A stretch of DNA of 64,000 nucleotides from Impatiens glandulifera (taxonomy: Eukaryota; Streptophyta; Magnoliopsida; Ericales; Balsaminaceae): assembly GCF_907164915.1 (NCBI RefSeq), contig NC_061863.1:40955382-41019381 (forward strand), read 5' to 3'. This document shows positions 1 to 11,139 of this stretch, one piece after another (within the stretch, counting starts at the first letter, position 1; each line of letters opens with the position of its first letter). The translations under genes and the position numbers were made by a program. Under the pieces are notes generated by a model. That model saw only the letters and a program-made list of their open reading frames with translations, had not been told where the DNA came from and did no database searches.

Positions 1-540
1 CAGCAATTACAAACCCTATCAGATCCTATTTGTAAGCCGAGATGAATTCCCCTGCAAACATAAAGGTATAACTGTCGAACAGTTTCGACAGCTGAAATAA
101 AATACAAAACATTTTCAGTTATCATGGAGAATTTAAGATATAGAGGAGGAGGAGGAATCAGACAAAACTTACATTGTTCAAATACCGCATTCTGACAGCT
201 CTTGGACCGCCCACAGTCCCATGATTATCTCGCTGCACCTCGTACGGTTCCTCGTCAACGTAACATTTTGATCTCATTGATGATTTTATCCCTGTACAAA
301 AGCAATTGGTATTTTTAGTTTCATATATGTGAAAATGAATATTGCGTTAAGAGTTAAGAATAACAGAGTCTCACAATTAATGGTAAGGACCCAACTCCCG
401 TTCAATATTGTCTTAAATACTTTGATAGTTCGACCACATCCACCATTAGCATCGGTGGATGCTATGACGTGGGTTACATCGTCTCGCCACCTCATTGTCA
501 CCGTGGCACCACATGTGTTAGCGTATTGAACCATCAAGTG
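1..540 (-). pseudogene. BRCA1/BARD1-type BRCT domain exons, partial, with in-frame stop
   Basis: Three minus-strand exons join in frame at canonical sites: 540-375, 291-173 and 91 running off the left edge. Exon 1 encodes a BRCT core with 'GATVT..W..DVTHVIA' and 'TDANGGC.RT.KV...ILNG.WVLTIN', and the split Trp codon (T|GG) is completed by exon 2. Exon 2 encodes 'VDEEPYEV...GGPRAVRMR', and exon 3 'SKLFD...FAGEFISAYK'. This order matches the C-terminal tandem BRCT region of plant BRCA1/BARD1 proteins, nuclear DNA-repair ubiquitin ligases. A TAG at 28-26 interrupts the second BRCT, where homologues continue. No convincing exon was found upstream (above 540). It is either a decayed gene copy or a gene whose 3' part is broken. 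BRCT assignment is secure; BRCA1 versus BARD1 is not. Confidence 0.8.
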
Positions 541-1084
541 CTGTGTAAGAACAATAATATTATCTCAGACAAACATGATGAAAACTTACACAATATGGAA
601 AAAATGGATATATGTCAAGAATAGTACTATATCTTCAATTGTTAATTGATTTGGGCATAAAATCCAGTCTTTGCCAAAAGTGTTTTGGATGAATGCGTTG
701 TTGGTTTCATGCACATGAAAAAAAATAGTCTTTGTTAGTAAATACTAGGGTTTCGTGGAAATAATATACAAAACTCTAACACTATGTACGTTTTCCTAAA
801 TACGATGGATTTTCATTGAACGTGACATTTTGGGAGTAGGATTTCCTAAATATTAACGAGATAACGACATCCCATAACATAATCTAGGGTTTATTGGTTT
901 CATAATCCTAAATATGAAAAATTTACTCTTTTGGTGTACGTACCATTGTCGAGACGTGAAGATCTTGCTTCTGGTCTGGTCGACGGGGAGCCGGATGCGA
1001 ATCGCCGTGAAAGGAGGCAGGCTTGAAGAGAGAGATGAATCGAGCATAAACTTTTATAAAATAATCATATTAGGGTGTATATAT
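541..1084. other. Intergenic, no gene seen
   Basis: AT-rich stretch upstream (on the minus strand) of the BRCT exons. A further exon might lie around 610-700, where a minus-strand reading gives a weakly BRCT-like tract, but no splice-consistent exon could be defended. The short open frames near 853-1168 have no recognisable content. Confidence 0.4.
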
Positions 1085-1087
1085 ATT

Positions 1088-1345
1088 CATGGAACCTGGG
1101 CGAACAAGTCTTCTCTCGAAAAGCGACTATTCATTCCATTTCACATGGCACCTGGTCTGGGCGAATAAGTATTCTCTCGAAAAGCGTCTAATCATTACAT
1201 TTTACATGGCACCTGGTCTAGGCGAACAAATCTTCTCTCACAAAGCGTCTATTCATTCCATTGGACCTGGGCGAAGGAGTATTCGCTATAAAATATTGTA
1301 TTCATTGCATGGCGCTTGGGCGCAGTATTCTTCGCAAGATTCAGG
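1088..1345. repeat. Degenerate 55-62 bp direct repeats
   Basis: About five copies begin near 1088, 1143, 1205, 1261 and 1307. Each starts CATGG(A/C)..CTGG, continues with GGGCGAA..AGT.TTCTC and ends in AAAGCG-CTATTCATTCCAT. Two overlapping plus-strand open frames across them are products of the repeat, not genes. Confidence 0.75.
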
Positions 1346-1362
1346 TGACATATATAATAAAT

Positions 1363-1899
1363 GAAGCGGAGAATTCTTCGCTCCAAATCGTCTCCTTGTA
1401 AATAAAATTTTCAAAAAAAAGTTTAATTATAAAAATAAGTAATTGAAGCGAAGAATTGTTCGCTCTAAATCGTCTCCTCTTAAATAAAATTTCATAAAAA
1501 AATTAAAAATTAAAAATAAGTAATTTGAGCGAAGATTTCTTCGCAGAATGTCATTTCCAATAAATTTATTTAATATTTAATAAATAGAAATATTATATTC
1601 TTGTTAATTTTGCTATTTACATACATGGGTAAGTGTATTTACATGATAGGTAAACGGTCTTCTCATGGGAGGGTAAAGGGTTGGGTGTTTTACATGAACG
1701 TCAGGTTTCAAATAATTGAAGCGAAGATTTCTTCGCTCCTGAACGTCTCCTCGTAAATAAAAATTTTATAAAAAAATTATATTCAAAAGAAGTAAATGAA
1801 GCGAAGATTTCTTCGCTCTTGAGCGTCTCCCCGTAAATAAAAATTTCATAAAAAATTTAAAAATAAGAATGAAGTAATTGAAGCGAAGATTTCTTCGCT
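1363..1899. repeat. Cluster of GAAGCGAAGA/TTTCTTCGCTC hairpin motifs
   Basis: Six near-palindromic 19-21 base motifs lie at 1363-1382, 1445-1465, 1527-1545, 1718-1737, 1798-1817 and 1880-1899. Each could form a perfect or near-perfect stem (GCGAAGA with TCTTCGC). Between them are AT-rich spacers with 'CGTCTCC-CGTAAATAAAA'. A longer direct duplication covers about 1502-1690 and 1858-2045, each copy running from the hairpin through 'GGTAAACGGTCTTCTCATG'-like text. The region may be a fragment of an unidentified DNA transposon. No gene is visible. Confidence 0.7.
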
Positions 1900-2045
1900 G
1901 CATATTATTTTTAATAAATTTAATTAATATTTAATATATAGAAATATTATATTTTTGTTAATTTTGATATTTACATACATGAGTAAGTGTATTTCCATGA
2001 TAAGCAAACGGTCTTCTCATGTGTGGTTGGTGGGTTTACATGAAG

Positions 2046-2439
2046 GTCGGGGCTTCTGAGCGAGGAAAGATTCGCTCCTTTCGCTTCTCACCCTTCCTTC
2101 TCACATGGCGCCTGGAAGTTAGCTTCGCTGGAGCATTTGAATATTATATTAATTCCGTACGTTAACTAGACATTCCGTTAACGGCGTTTGGGGTGAACCT
2201 GGAATGAAACCCGGATTCCGGATTCTCTCTTCCCCCTCTTCTACCCAGATTGATTTATTAATATAATAATAAAGCTGCAATTTGATTGGTCCGCAACAGG
2301 AGAACACGAGATTCGGTAGCAGAAAATCCGGATTAAGTCAAGAGGTGTTTTCTTTACTTCATCTCAATGCTTTCTCTCTCTCGGATGAATATTAAACAAG
2401 AGGCACTGTTTTTTTTCTGATCCCTCAAACAATCTTCAA
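2046..2439. other. Upstream part of tandem-gene copy 0
   Basis: From about 2340 the sequence matches the upstream segment of the 1.4-kb units further right ('TCTTTACTTCATCTCAATG', then 'ATTAAACAAGAG'). Here it runs directly from AAACAAGAG to GCACTG. It therefore shows the empty site of the MITE present in copies 2-7. Sequence before 2240 is GC-richer intergenic DNA with no gene. Confidence 0.6.
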
Positions 2440-2599
2440 ATGTGGGCTTTTTCCCCACAAGTGCAATCGTATGATTATCGTTGTAATCCTTCTAAATCCG
2501 AATACAATAAACTGATTCCATACCTGGTCAGAATTATTTTGACTTTAATATTCTTCTCTGACGTCGTTGTCGTCATGTTAATTTACTAGTGACAACATC
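2440..2599 (+). pseudogene. Tandem-gene copy 0, exon 1 left part (frameshifted, split by CACTA)
   Basis: ATG at 2440 opens the same frame as in the other copies (QVQSY.Y.CNPSKSE.NKLIPYLVRIILTLIFF). A one-base insertion near 2585 gives a TAG at 2587-2589 just before the Thr-Ser-Asp of the other copies. The CACTA element begins ten bases later. Exon 1 resumes at 13170-13225 and exon 2 lies at 13415-13551. The frameshift means the copy was dead independently of the transposon, though the order of events is unknown. Confidence 0.75.
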
Positions 2600-2620
2600 C
2601 ACTGGTAAAAAAATGGTCAA
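2600..2620 (+). repeat. CACTA left terminal inverted repeat
   Basis: Starts CACTGGTAAAAAAATGG and matches the complement of the right end for 21 bases; flanked on the left by target duplicate ATC (2597-2599). Confidence 0.95.
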
Positions 2621-3185
2621 AACCGAGAGTTAAAACTCTCGGTTTTGAGCCCATAACTTTCGGGATAGAGTAAAATCCGAGAGTTAAGGTGACTGTCGCC
2701 ATCCCTCGGTATTGACTCCGTCGTTAAAAAGAATAGTGTATTTACCGAAAGATGTCCTCTAGTTCTCGGGTTTTCATCAATGAGAAAAACCGAGAGTTAT
2801 TAGCATAACCTTCGGTTTTTCCCTCAAATGAAAAACCGAGAGTTATTAGCATAACCTTCGGTTTTTCCTTCGAAGAAAAACCGAGAGTTATTAGCATAAC
2901 CTTCGGTTTTTCCTTCGAAGAAAAACCGAGAGTTATTGGCATAACCTTCGGTTTTTCCTTTGAAGAAAAACCGAGGGTTATTGGCATAACCTTCGGTTTT
3001 TCCTTTGAAGAAAAACCGAGAGTAATGAGCTTAACCTTCGGTTTTTTCCTTTGAAGAAAAACCGAGAGTTATTATCATAACCTTCGGTTTTTCCCTTTAA
3101 AGAAAAACCGAGAGTTATTAGCTTAACCTTCGCTTTTTCCCTTTAAAGAAAAACCGAAAGCTTCCATTTAACTTTCGGTTTTTCT
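2621..3185. repeat. CACTA left subterminal repeats
   Basis: About ten alternating copies of AAAACCGAGAG and CTTCGGTTTT in a 56-58 base period, with 'TTATTAGCATAACC' between and 'TTCCTT(C/T)GAAG' linkers. Comparable subterminal arrays are where TnpA-type proteins bind in En/Spm. Binding here is inferred. A minus-strand open frame over the array (2742-2987) is a repeat artefact. Confidence 0.9.
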
Positions 3186-3390
3186 TTTAAAAATTTACAA
3201 AATAGCCGTACTGATTTGTGCTAAACCGAAACCGCATACCGAAACCAAAACCTGTTCAGCCAGCCAAACCAATCAATTCATAAAACAAAATCATCATTCC
3301 AAAATTCTCCAATCAATCATCCCAAAAACAAGTTTTACATTAAACCATTAAACATATTCAATCAATTCATATAGTCGAAACGTCTTAGAA
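3186..3390. other. 3' untranslated region of the TnpA-type gene
   Basis: Lies between the TnpA stop codon (3391) and the left subterminal array. It holds AC-rich and AT-rich sequence with no further open frame. The polyadenylation site of the minus-strand transcript is presumably here or in the array. Confidence 0.4.
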
Positions 3391-5182
3391 CTAGCTAGCT
3401 GGTGGGGGAGGGGGCGGTTGATATAGCCGCATAAACACTTCAAAATTCTCTAATCTTGCATTCAATTCTAACCTTTCCTTCTCCTGTTTTGCACTTTCTC
3501 TATCCATTCTTGAAATCAATTCTACCTTTTCTGCTTGGATTTGATTAATCTTTTCTGTTTTTTCTTCATCCCTTTTCTTCAATTCCTCAAGTTCCATCGC
3601 CATTCTTTGATTCTCCTCAAACAATCGATCAGTGGCTCGTTGAGAATTGTTAGAACTCCGTCGATCTTGACGAAAGTGTGTGGGTCGGACGCCTGATCCC
3701 ATACCGAATACTCCCCCGTGTTTTTGGGGTCCGAATACTCTCTCCGTCAACTCAAAGTCTGATATTTCTGGTTCGTTACTTAGAACTTCCTCCATCTCAA
3801 CCTGCAAATTTGAAATAATTTGTCAATTATATAATAATTTATAAACTAGTTATAAGTAATTTAATTTAATTCAATTCACTTACAATTTTCTCTTGAACGC
3901 GGTCGTCCGGGACGGGAGTTGGGTTTTCTTTTGTCGGTTTTGGGGTACGGGTCCTCTTGAACACTTCAACGACCGATGGAGCCCGTCCCATTTCAATCGC
4001 CTGTTGAAAAAAAAATTATATAACTCGTAACAATGTTTATATTAAGTTATTATATAACTCATAACAATCTTACCAACTCTTCTTCAATTTGAGCAAACGG
4101 TTTACTTCCCGTATGATGCGGGAATTTCAGCTGCTGTCTGTTAGCCATATTTGTGCTACTATTTTTCTGAAATTCAAATAAAAAAAATTGAAGTTAGAAT
4201 AACTAATATCATATTTTATTTGAATTATGAAACCGTACCTTAAATTTCTCCGTAAAGAAATGGTTGCGACACACAAACTCCCAATCATCTCGATCGTAGT
4301 CTGGTGGAGGATTGGCAAGTACCGCGGCCTCGTCTCCTTTATGGATGCGGATATATTCCGTGTGCAAATCCGAGCGCCATCTATCCCATATTTGTCTGAC
4401 GTGTCCCATTGCGGTCTTTCGAAAAGAATCAATAGGACCATTAGTAGCCTCGAACGGATCCTGAAAATAAAAACATTCAAATGTTTTAAAATAATTATTG
4501 AATGATCAATGTAGAATTATTTAATCTTTACCTTCGCAGCATTCCAAATGTAATCCAATTGGTCAGCACTTAATGCCTTCCACTTCAAAAGACGGTGCGA
4601 GACGGCTGAGGGATCCCGCACAACCGACCCCACATGTCTAGACCACCTTGTTCTTCCAACGTCAACACCTCCCAGCCTCCCATCTACCTCTCTAAAAGTG
4701 AGAGGAATCCTTGTCCCCGCTGGTCTCTTAGATAACGCAATATTCTTGTTTTTCCCTCTTCTCTTGCGGGCACAAGATTCTTCAAAATAGATTAAATTCA
4801 TAATCAGATATGTGAATCAATTCAAACTATAACTAATAGTAAACAAGTTACCTGTCGATGATGGGTCGGGAGTCGATCCATGCTCCTCCTCTTCATCCAC
4901 GTCCTGAGGGTCCTCGTGACCCTCGTCATCAGCCTCATCGTCCTCATCCCCCACATTAGCAAACGTACTCTCTACAAACTCTTCTGCCTCAGCAGCCTCA
5001 ACATCCTCGTCTGCTGGGGGAGCAGTAGCTATCGGGACTACAGCAATAGGTGATGCATCTCTAGTAGACGATTCTCGGAGCCTCAAGTTTTCTGATTGTG
5101 CAATGAGGTTCTGGTACGGCTTTAAGAGTTTGCTGGGTGTTTTCCTCATACTCCACCAAGGTTCTTTACTACCTTTAGACAT
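3391..5182 (-). CDS. TnpA-type protein with Transposase_24 domain, six exons
   Basis: Exons 5182-4852, 4779-4532, 4460-4239, 4166-4074, 4000-3884 and 3801-3391 have GT/AG borders and join in one frame of 473 codons. Order: N-terminal 'TPSKLLKPYQNLIAQSE'; an acidic D/E-rich stretch; a basic patch; then a plant Transposase_24-type core ('GRTRWSRHVG', 'WK.LSADQLDYIWNAAK', 'RQIWDRWRSDLH', 'PP.DYDRDDWEF', 'KFPHHTGSKPFAQIEEE'). It ends in a Glu/Lys-rich coiled coil and a proline run. In En/Spm the matching gene product binds subterminal motifs and controls excision and promoter methylation; that role is inferred here. It starts about 100 bases after the TPase stop, as in En/Spm where both come from one transcript by alternative splicing. 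A start at 5200 in the same frame is also possible. Confidence 0.85.
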
Positions 5183-5285
5183 TCTTAATGCATACACCAT
5201 TAATAAATGAGCGACTAATTGAAATAAAGTAGTAATAAGAAATAATATATAGTAAAAAACAGATAATCTACCTAATTAATCTGAT

Positions 5286-8200
5286 CTATATATTTGTAAA
5301 CCGCGGTTTTATTTTTGTCACAATCTTCCAACCGGGTCGGGCTGACATATCAAGGGCGTAGAAGACTTGTTTTGCTTGACTCGCCAATATATACGGGTCT
5401 TGACTTTGTGTTTTTAAAAATCGGTTTACATTTATACTTACGAAGCCATATTTATCCACTTTCACTCCTAGTTCCCCCGAGTGTGTATCAAACCACTTAC
5501 ACTTGAATAAAACAACTCGTTTGTGAGAAAAGTATTGCACTTCGATTATATCTGTTAAAACTCCGTAGTATGACATAGTTTCAGAACCATTGAACCCTTC
5601 GACAACCACCCCACTATTTTGAGTTGTCAAACCTTCGTCGTGTTTTTCTGTACAGAATTTGTATCCGTTTACTTTACACCAAACATACATAGACGAGTAC
5701 ATACTTGGACCTTCTCCTAAGATCTTGAGGTCTCTTGATATGTCGTTAAATTCGGTTAATTGAGCAACCTATACATACATTTACCCGACATGTAGTTGTT
5801 AAAATAAATATAAAGAGTTAGAATATATGGTTTATAATGAACTCACTCTATGTTTGAAATATGCGGCAAACGTTTCACCACGAGACTCGTTGTTATTGCA
5901 ATACTGCATGTAATCTCTGCAAATAGATCGAATATTAAAAAGCATACTTTTTAATGCTAATTAATAACAGCAACATAGAATCTTACATGTAAAAAGGTTC
6001 AGCTTCGGGGCAATTTTTCAAAATGTATGAATGAGCTGTCACTCGATCGATATAATCCAAGTTGTATATTTTTCCGTTAGAAAGGTCTTCCAACGATGAA
6101 AATATAGAAATGCCCGAGATTTCAGTTTGTGCATTTTCTTGCTCTTCTTCCTCCATATACCTTGCACATAAACTAATACTCTCATTTACAAGATAGCTCT
6201 CGCTTATAGAGGCTTCTGGATGGTTATTATTCCGCAAATATCTTTTCATTGTACCCATGTAATGTTCAAATGGATACATCCATCGATACTGAACAGGTCC
6301 CCCAAGCAAAGCCTCAAATGATAAGTGAACCGGGAGATGCATCATGATGTCGAAAATTGACGGCGGAAAAATCATTTCAAATTTGCAGAGTGTCAATGTA
6401 ATATCCATGTACAATTGTTCGAGGTCCGCTTGAATCAACTCTTTGAAACACAACAACCGAAAGAACCGAGACAAATTTACTAACGCATCATACACATTAT
6501 CTGGAAGTAATCCACGGGTTGCTAAAGGAATAAGATATTCCAACAAAATGTGACAATCATGACTCTTTAATCCCGAAATCTTTTTCTCTTCCAAATTTAC
6601 ACAACCACTGATATTTGAGCAAAAACCATCAGGCAACTTGAGATCTTTCAAGAATTTCCAAAAACGTTTTTTATTATCGGATGTCAAAGTGAAAGGCGCT
6701 TCTGGATAATGAACCACTCCTTCATCATTTATAGGATGTAACCATGACTTTATGCCTAATAGTTGTAAGTCTTTACGCGCTTTAGGACCATCCTTCGTCT
6801 TCTCTTTCACATTCATTATTGTTCCCAACACGCTATCACAAATATTTTTCTCAATATGCATCACATCCAAATTATGTCTCAATAATAATGATTTCCAATA
6901 AGGCAAGCGGAAGAAAATGCTCAATTTGTTCCAATTGTCTCCCCGCGTTTCATGATATATCTTGGTTTTCTTGCTTAGATCCGTACTAAGAATTATGTCT
7001 TCTAGGTCTCGTGCTTGCTCGTAACTTTCTTGACCCGTTAACAATCTAGGGGGCTCTCCATAATCAGTTCGACCATCAAACGACTCTTTATCCCTTCTGT
7101 ATTTGTGCTTCGGTGGAAGGAACCGTCTATGACCCATGTAACATTGTTTGGAACCATGAACCAATCGAAGAGATACTGTGTCGTTGTTACAACAAGGACA
7201 AGCAAATTTACCTTTCGTACTCCAGCCCGATAAATTCGCGTATGCGGGAAAGTCGTTAATGGTCCACAACAATGCCGCTCGCATGTTAAAGTATTGCGAG
7301 GTGTGTGCATCAAACGTTCTCACACCAGTTTGCCACAGTTCAGTCAACTCGTCGATCAATGGCTGGAGAAATATGTCAATCGCATCTCCCGGACTTTTTG
7401 GACCCGGAATTAACATAGATAAAATAAAATTGCTAGAATCCATGCAAGTAGAGGGTGACACATTATAAGGAACGAGAATAACCGGCCAAACACTATATGA
7501 CTTTTTTCCATTTGCAAATGGTTGAAACCCATCGCTTGATAAACCTAGTCTTACGTTTCGAGAATCAGACGCAAAATCTTTATAATTTTCATCAAACGTT
7601 TTCCAGGTTAAGGAATCAGCGGGATGTCTCAACGTATCACTATCAACTCTTTCTTCTTTATGCCATCTCATCATTGGAGCCGTTTTTGAGGACATGTATA
7701 GTCTTTGCAGTCTTGGTATTAGAGGGAAATATCTCAACACCTTCTTTGGAATGAATTTCCCATTTTGCTTCTCTCGAACTGTCCCACTTGTTTGGTCGAC
7801 TTTCCATCTTGAAAGACCACAAACTCTACAAGAATCTTCATTTATGTCGTCTTTCCAAAATAGCATACAGTTGTTCCTACATGCGTCTATCTTGTCATAC
7901 TTAAGCCCGATATCAGTAATGAATTTTTTACTTTCGTAGTAGGAGTTTGGCAATTGAGCGTCAATCGGTAATATGTAGTCTTTAAGTAGACGCAACAACA
8001 TATCGAACGAAGAATTTGTCCATTGACACACATTCTTTATGTGAAGTAGTTTCAATAGGGCCGATGATTTCGTTATTCGAGCACCTTCATACAATGGCCG
8101 TTTGGAATCATCAAGCAATTTATAAAATCTCTGCGCATCTTCGACTGGTTCACGGTTGTTCGGGACATCATTAACGTTGGAGAACATATCGTTTATGAAA

Positions 8201-8598
8201 TTGTGCATATAACGTTCTTCATTGACCTCTTCGTTAACTGTATTATTCGTCTCCGTTCTTGGATCGTTGAATTCTGGTACGGCATCCTCTGACTGATCAT
8301 CATCATCATCGTAGTCATCGCCATCTTCATCGCCATCTTCATTAACCACTTCAGTAGTACGTCTTTTTTCTCCATGACAATACCAGTACTCGTAATGCAC
8401 ATTTATTCCATAAATGATGAGGTGAGTCTTCACTTCGTCTATTTCCATAAATGGCGTGTTCAAACATTTCACGCAAGGACATTTCACTTTTTGTCGGGAT
8501 GTACTCCTAACAGCAAACTCGAGGAATTTGTCAACACCTTCCTCGTAATCTGGATGATCTCGACGTAAGGTCATCCAGCTTTTATCGGGTACTTCCAT
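5286..8598 (-). CDS. CACTA transposase (TPase, Transposase_21 family), three exons
   Basis: Exons 8598-5987, 5916-5847 and 5768-5286 join in frame into about 1,053 residues, the usual size for plant CACTA TPases. Visible regions: a Cys-rich N-terminal transposase-associated domain (~1-75, 'CPCVKC'); an acidic linker; the Transposase_21 core (~310-560, with 'LGLSSDGFQPF', 'CPCCN' and 'HRRFLPP.HKYR'); the DUF4218 region (~680-820, 'LKSHDCHILLEYL' to 'RWMYPFEHYMGTMKRYLR'); and DUF4216 in exon 3 ('VWCKVNGYKF', 'VVLFKCKWF'). It cuts the element ends and drives transposition in the nucleus. No stop or frameshift is seen. A leader exon and a 1.18-kb intron precede the ATG. Confidence 0.92.
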
Positions 8599-9782
8599 CT
8601 TTCTAATAAAATGGAAAACAACCCAAATTATTATTTACTTAACTTTGTCTAAATTAATTAGGATTAGATATTTCTAACATAATCTCTACATATCCAACCA
8701 AAATTCCACCGTAAATCTAGCATGCATATAATATAACAATATTTCATTCTTACGCATTTCAAACCAATCAATTATAATCCAACATAACTTTATTCATACA
8801 CAATTCATTCCATATATAAATTCCAACCTAAAATGAAATCTAATTGAAACTCAATCTAATTCAACATTTCAAACATAATCTAACATAATTAATCAACCCA
8901 AACATAAATGAAACTTAAGTCTCACATTAAAATCTATCATAAATCAACCCTAAACATAAATCAAACTTAAATCTAACATTAAAATCTAACATAATTCTAA
9001 CATTAAATCTAATATAAATCTAACATTAAAACTAACATAAATCAAACATTAAATTACTAACCTAACCATATAATAAAACAACAATAACTAACCTTGCACA
9101 AAAAGAGCAACGAAGAAGAAGAGCGGGCGGTGTACGTAGATCGAACAATAATAAACCCTATTAATCAAACAATAAAGTATGAATCAAAAACCAAATCCAA
9201 CAATTCATACAAAATTAACTCAAACCAAAAATCAAAATAAAAATGAAACCAATCTAAACTAAATCAAACCAAAATCAAACTTCAATCCAACCAAAAGCAA
9301 ACCAACATCAAACCAATCTAACCTAAATCAAACCAAAATCAAACCAAAATCAAATTTCAATTCAACCAAAATCAAACCAACGTGAAACCAATCCAACCTA
9401 AATCTAACAAACATCAAACCAATCTAACCTAAATGAACAATAATCAATGCATTCACAAACTCAAATCTAACCTAAACAAACAATAATAATCAATTCATTA
9501 TTCAATACATGAATGTAACCTAAAGTTAACCCAAATCATACCAAAAACAAATAAAAATGAAACCAAAACCTTAATTTAAACAAGATCTAATCTAAATCAA
9601 AATGCAATCAAACCAAAATCAGTCTTCAATCAAACAAAAATCCAAAATCTAACCTAAAATTCATACCTAAAATTCATACATACAAATTCAAACCCTAAAA
9701 ATCTAACCTGAACTACAATCCTAATTCTAATAAACCAGCATTTCAATTCAAATATATATATATATATATATTACAGCTTACC
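8599..9782 (-). other. Leader intron of the TPase gene, AC-rich low complexity
   Basis: On the minus strand a donor (AAAG|GTAAGC, GT at 9781-9780) and an acceptor (TTATTAG|, AG at 8604-8603) bracket 1,179 bases, and the ATG follows four bases later. The plus strand is almost entirely A, C and T: degenerate repeats of AACCTAAATCAAACCAAAAT. The minus strand is therefore GT-rich, as in a plant intron. A small GC-richer island at about 9098-9148 ends in a possible donor (GCAAG|GTTAGT) and may be an alternative exon. Confidence 0.6.
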
Positions 9783-10065
9783 TTTGGTCGGAGGAGAAGA
9801 GCAGCTGAAGGAGGAGAAGACCAACGGCTGAAGGAGGAGAAGGGCGTCGGTCGTTGGCGTCGGTCGTTGGCGGCGGCGTCGTCGTCTGTCGCTCGTCGTC
9901 TTGGGTCGGCGGCGTCCTTGGTCGGCGGCGTCTTCAATCAAGCGGCGTCGATTGTGGGTGGCGGCGTCGATTTCGGCTAAGGGGGCGGAAGAGAGAAGCG
10001 GGAGCGAAAAGGGAAAAGGGAAAAGGGAAAGAAGAAAAGGGAAGAAGAAAAGGCGCGGCTGGGGT
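9783..10065 (-). promoter_or_regulatory. Predicted leader exon and promoter of the TPase/TnpA transcript
   Basis: A GC-rich block (CGTCG-repeat text, 9790-9990) and a purine-rich block (9990-10050) follow, on the minus strand, a weak AAAATAAAAACC element near 10060-10072. The block ends at the donor at 9781. The layout mirrors the better-defined promoter and leader of the 97-codon gene (12570-12691). Open frames within the block look like artefacts of its simple composition. The transcription start is a guess. Confidence 0.5.
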
Positions 10066-10077
10066 TTTTATTTTCAT

Positions 10078-10380
10078 TATTACCGAAAGTTTAAATAAAA
10101 CTTTCGGTTTTTACATTGATCAAAACCGAAGGTTTTAATAAAACTTTCGGTTTTTGATCAATGTAAAAACCGAAGGTTTTATTTAAACTCTCGGTTTCTA
10201 TGAATGTAAAAACCGAAGGTTTTATTTAAACTTTCGGTTTTATCAATATAAAACCCGAAGGTTAGACTAAAACCTTCGGTTTTCAATTACATATTTCCGA
10301 GAGATGTCAAATAATCTCTCGTTTTTGATAACTAATTCCGAGAGTTCTATAATAAACTTTCGGTTTTACAATTTGGAAAA
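10078..10380. repeat. Internal subterminal-type repeats 1
   Basis: Alternating AAAACCGAAGGTTTTA and AAACTTTCGGTTTT motifs spaced about 30 bases, in both orientations, immediately upstream of the TPase leader exon. Same motif family as the two ends of the CACTA element. Confidence 0.85.
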
Positions 10381-10385
10381 ATTTA

Positions 10386-11090
10386 AAATTCATTTGTTTA
10401 TCACTTTCTAATAGCATTGAACATCATCAATTTAACTCATTTCATATCCTTAAAATATTTTCCAATACATATGATCAAACATTACACAAATACATAAGAT
10501 AATCAAACACAAACATTCAAATACACTTCTCTATATAATCAAACACATTCATGAACATTTTAAGATTAAACACAATATTAATTTTTAAAATACAACACAC
10601 AATAGATTATATTTGTTAGGAGTCTATATGTGAAGGTAAAAACCACTATAATTTAAGAAATGAGAAGTGATGTTTCCGAAAGTTTTATCATTACTTTCGG
10701 AAATAGACATCAAAACCGAAAGGTTTAGCTAACACTCTCGGTCCTGGAAATGGTAAAACCGAAAGTTATATTATTAACTTTCGGTTTTTGATAGTTATTT
10801 CCGAAAGTTCATTAAATAACTTTCGGAATTATCACTTTACCACTTGTTAAATTCATTTGTTTATCAATTTTCTAATAACCTTCAACAACATTCATTTAAC
10901 ACATTTGATATCCTTCAAATATTTCATAATCCATATGATCAAACATTACACACATTCATAAGATAATCAAACATAAACATTCAAATACACTTATCTATAT
11001 ATAATAATCAAACACAACCATAAACACTTTAACATTAAACACAATATTAATTTTTAAAATAGAACGCACAATAGATTATATTAGTTAGTA
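10386..11090. repeat. Pair of ~240 bp direct repeats flanking a motif cluster
   Basis: 10386-10625 and 10849-11090 are direct copies of about 85-90 % by eye (AAATTCATTTGTTTATCA, then 'ATATGATCAAACATTACAC' and 'CACAATAGATTATATT'). Between them (10665-10830) is another cluster of CCGAAAGTT/AACTTTCGG motifs. No gene is present. Confidence 0.8.
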
Positions 11091-11139
11091 GTTGATATTA
11101 TTTGGTTAAAAACAAAATAATTTAGGAGCTAAGGTATTT

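Noticed and set aside
914..1364. Overlapping plus-strand frames of 84 and 91 codons
   Set aside because: They cover a degenerate 55-62 bp direct repeat and have no protein-like conservation.
2742..2987. 81-codon minus-strand frame with a repeating 'GFSSKEKPKV' motif
   Set aside because: It only reads through the subterminal array of the CACTA element; the period is a multiple of three by chance.
5315..8568. Plus-strand frames opposite the transposase
   Set aside because: Shadows of the TPase exons, which have full domain support on the minus strand.
9743..10138. Arg/Gly-rich frames at the TPase leader on both strands
   Set aside because: The block is a GC-rich then purine-rich leader with simple repeats; no frame leads to the TPase and a splice donor ends the block.
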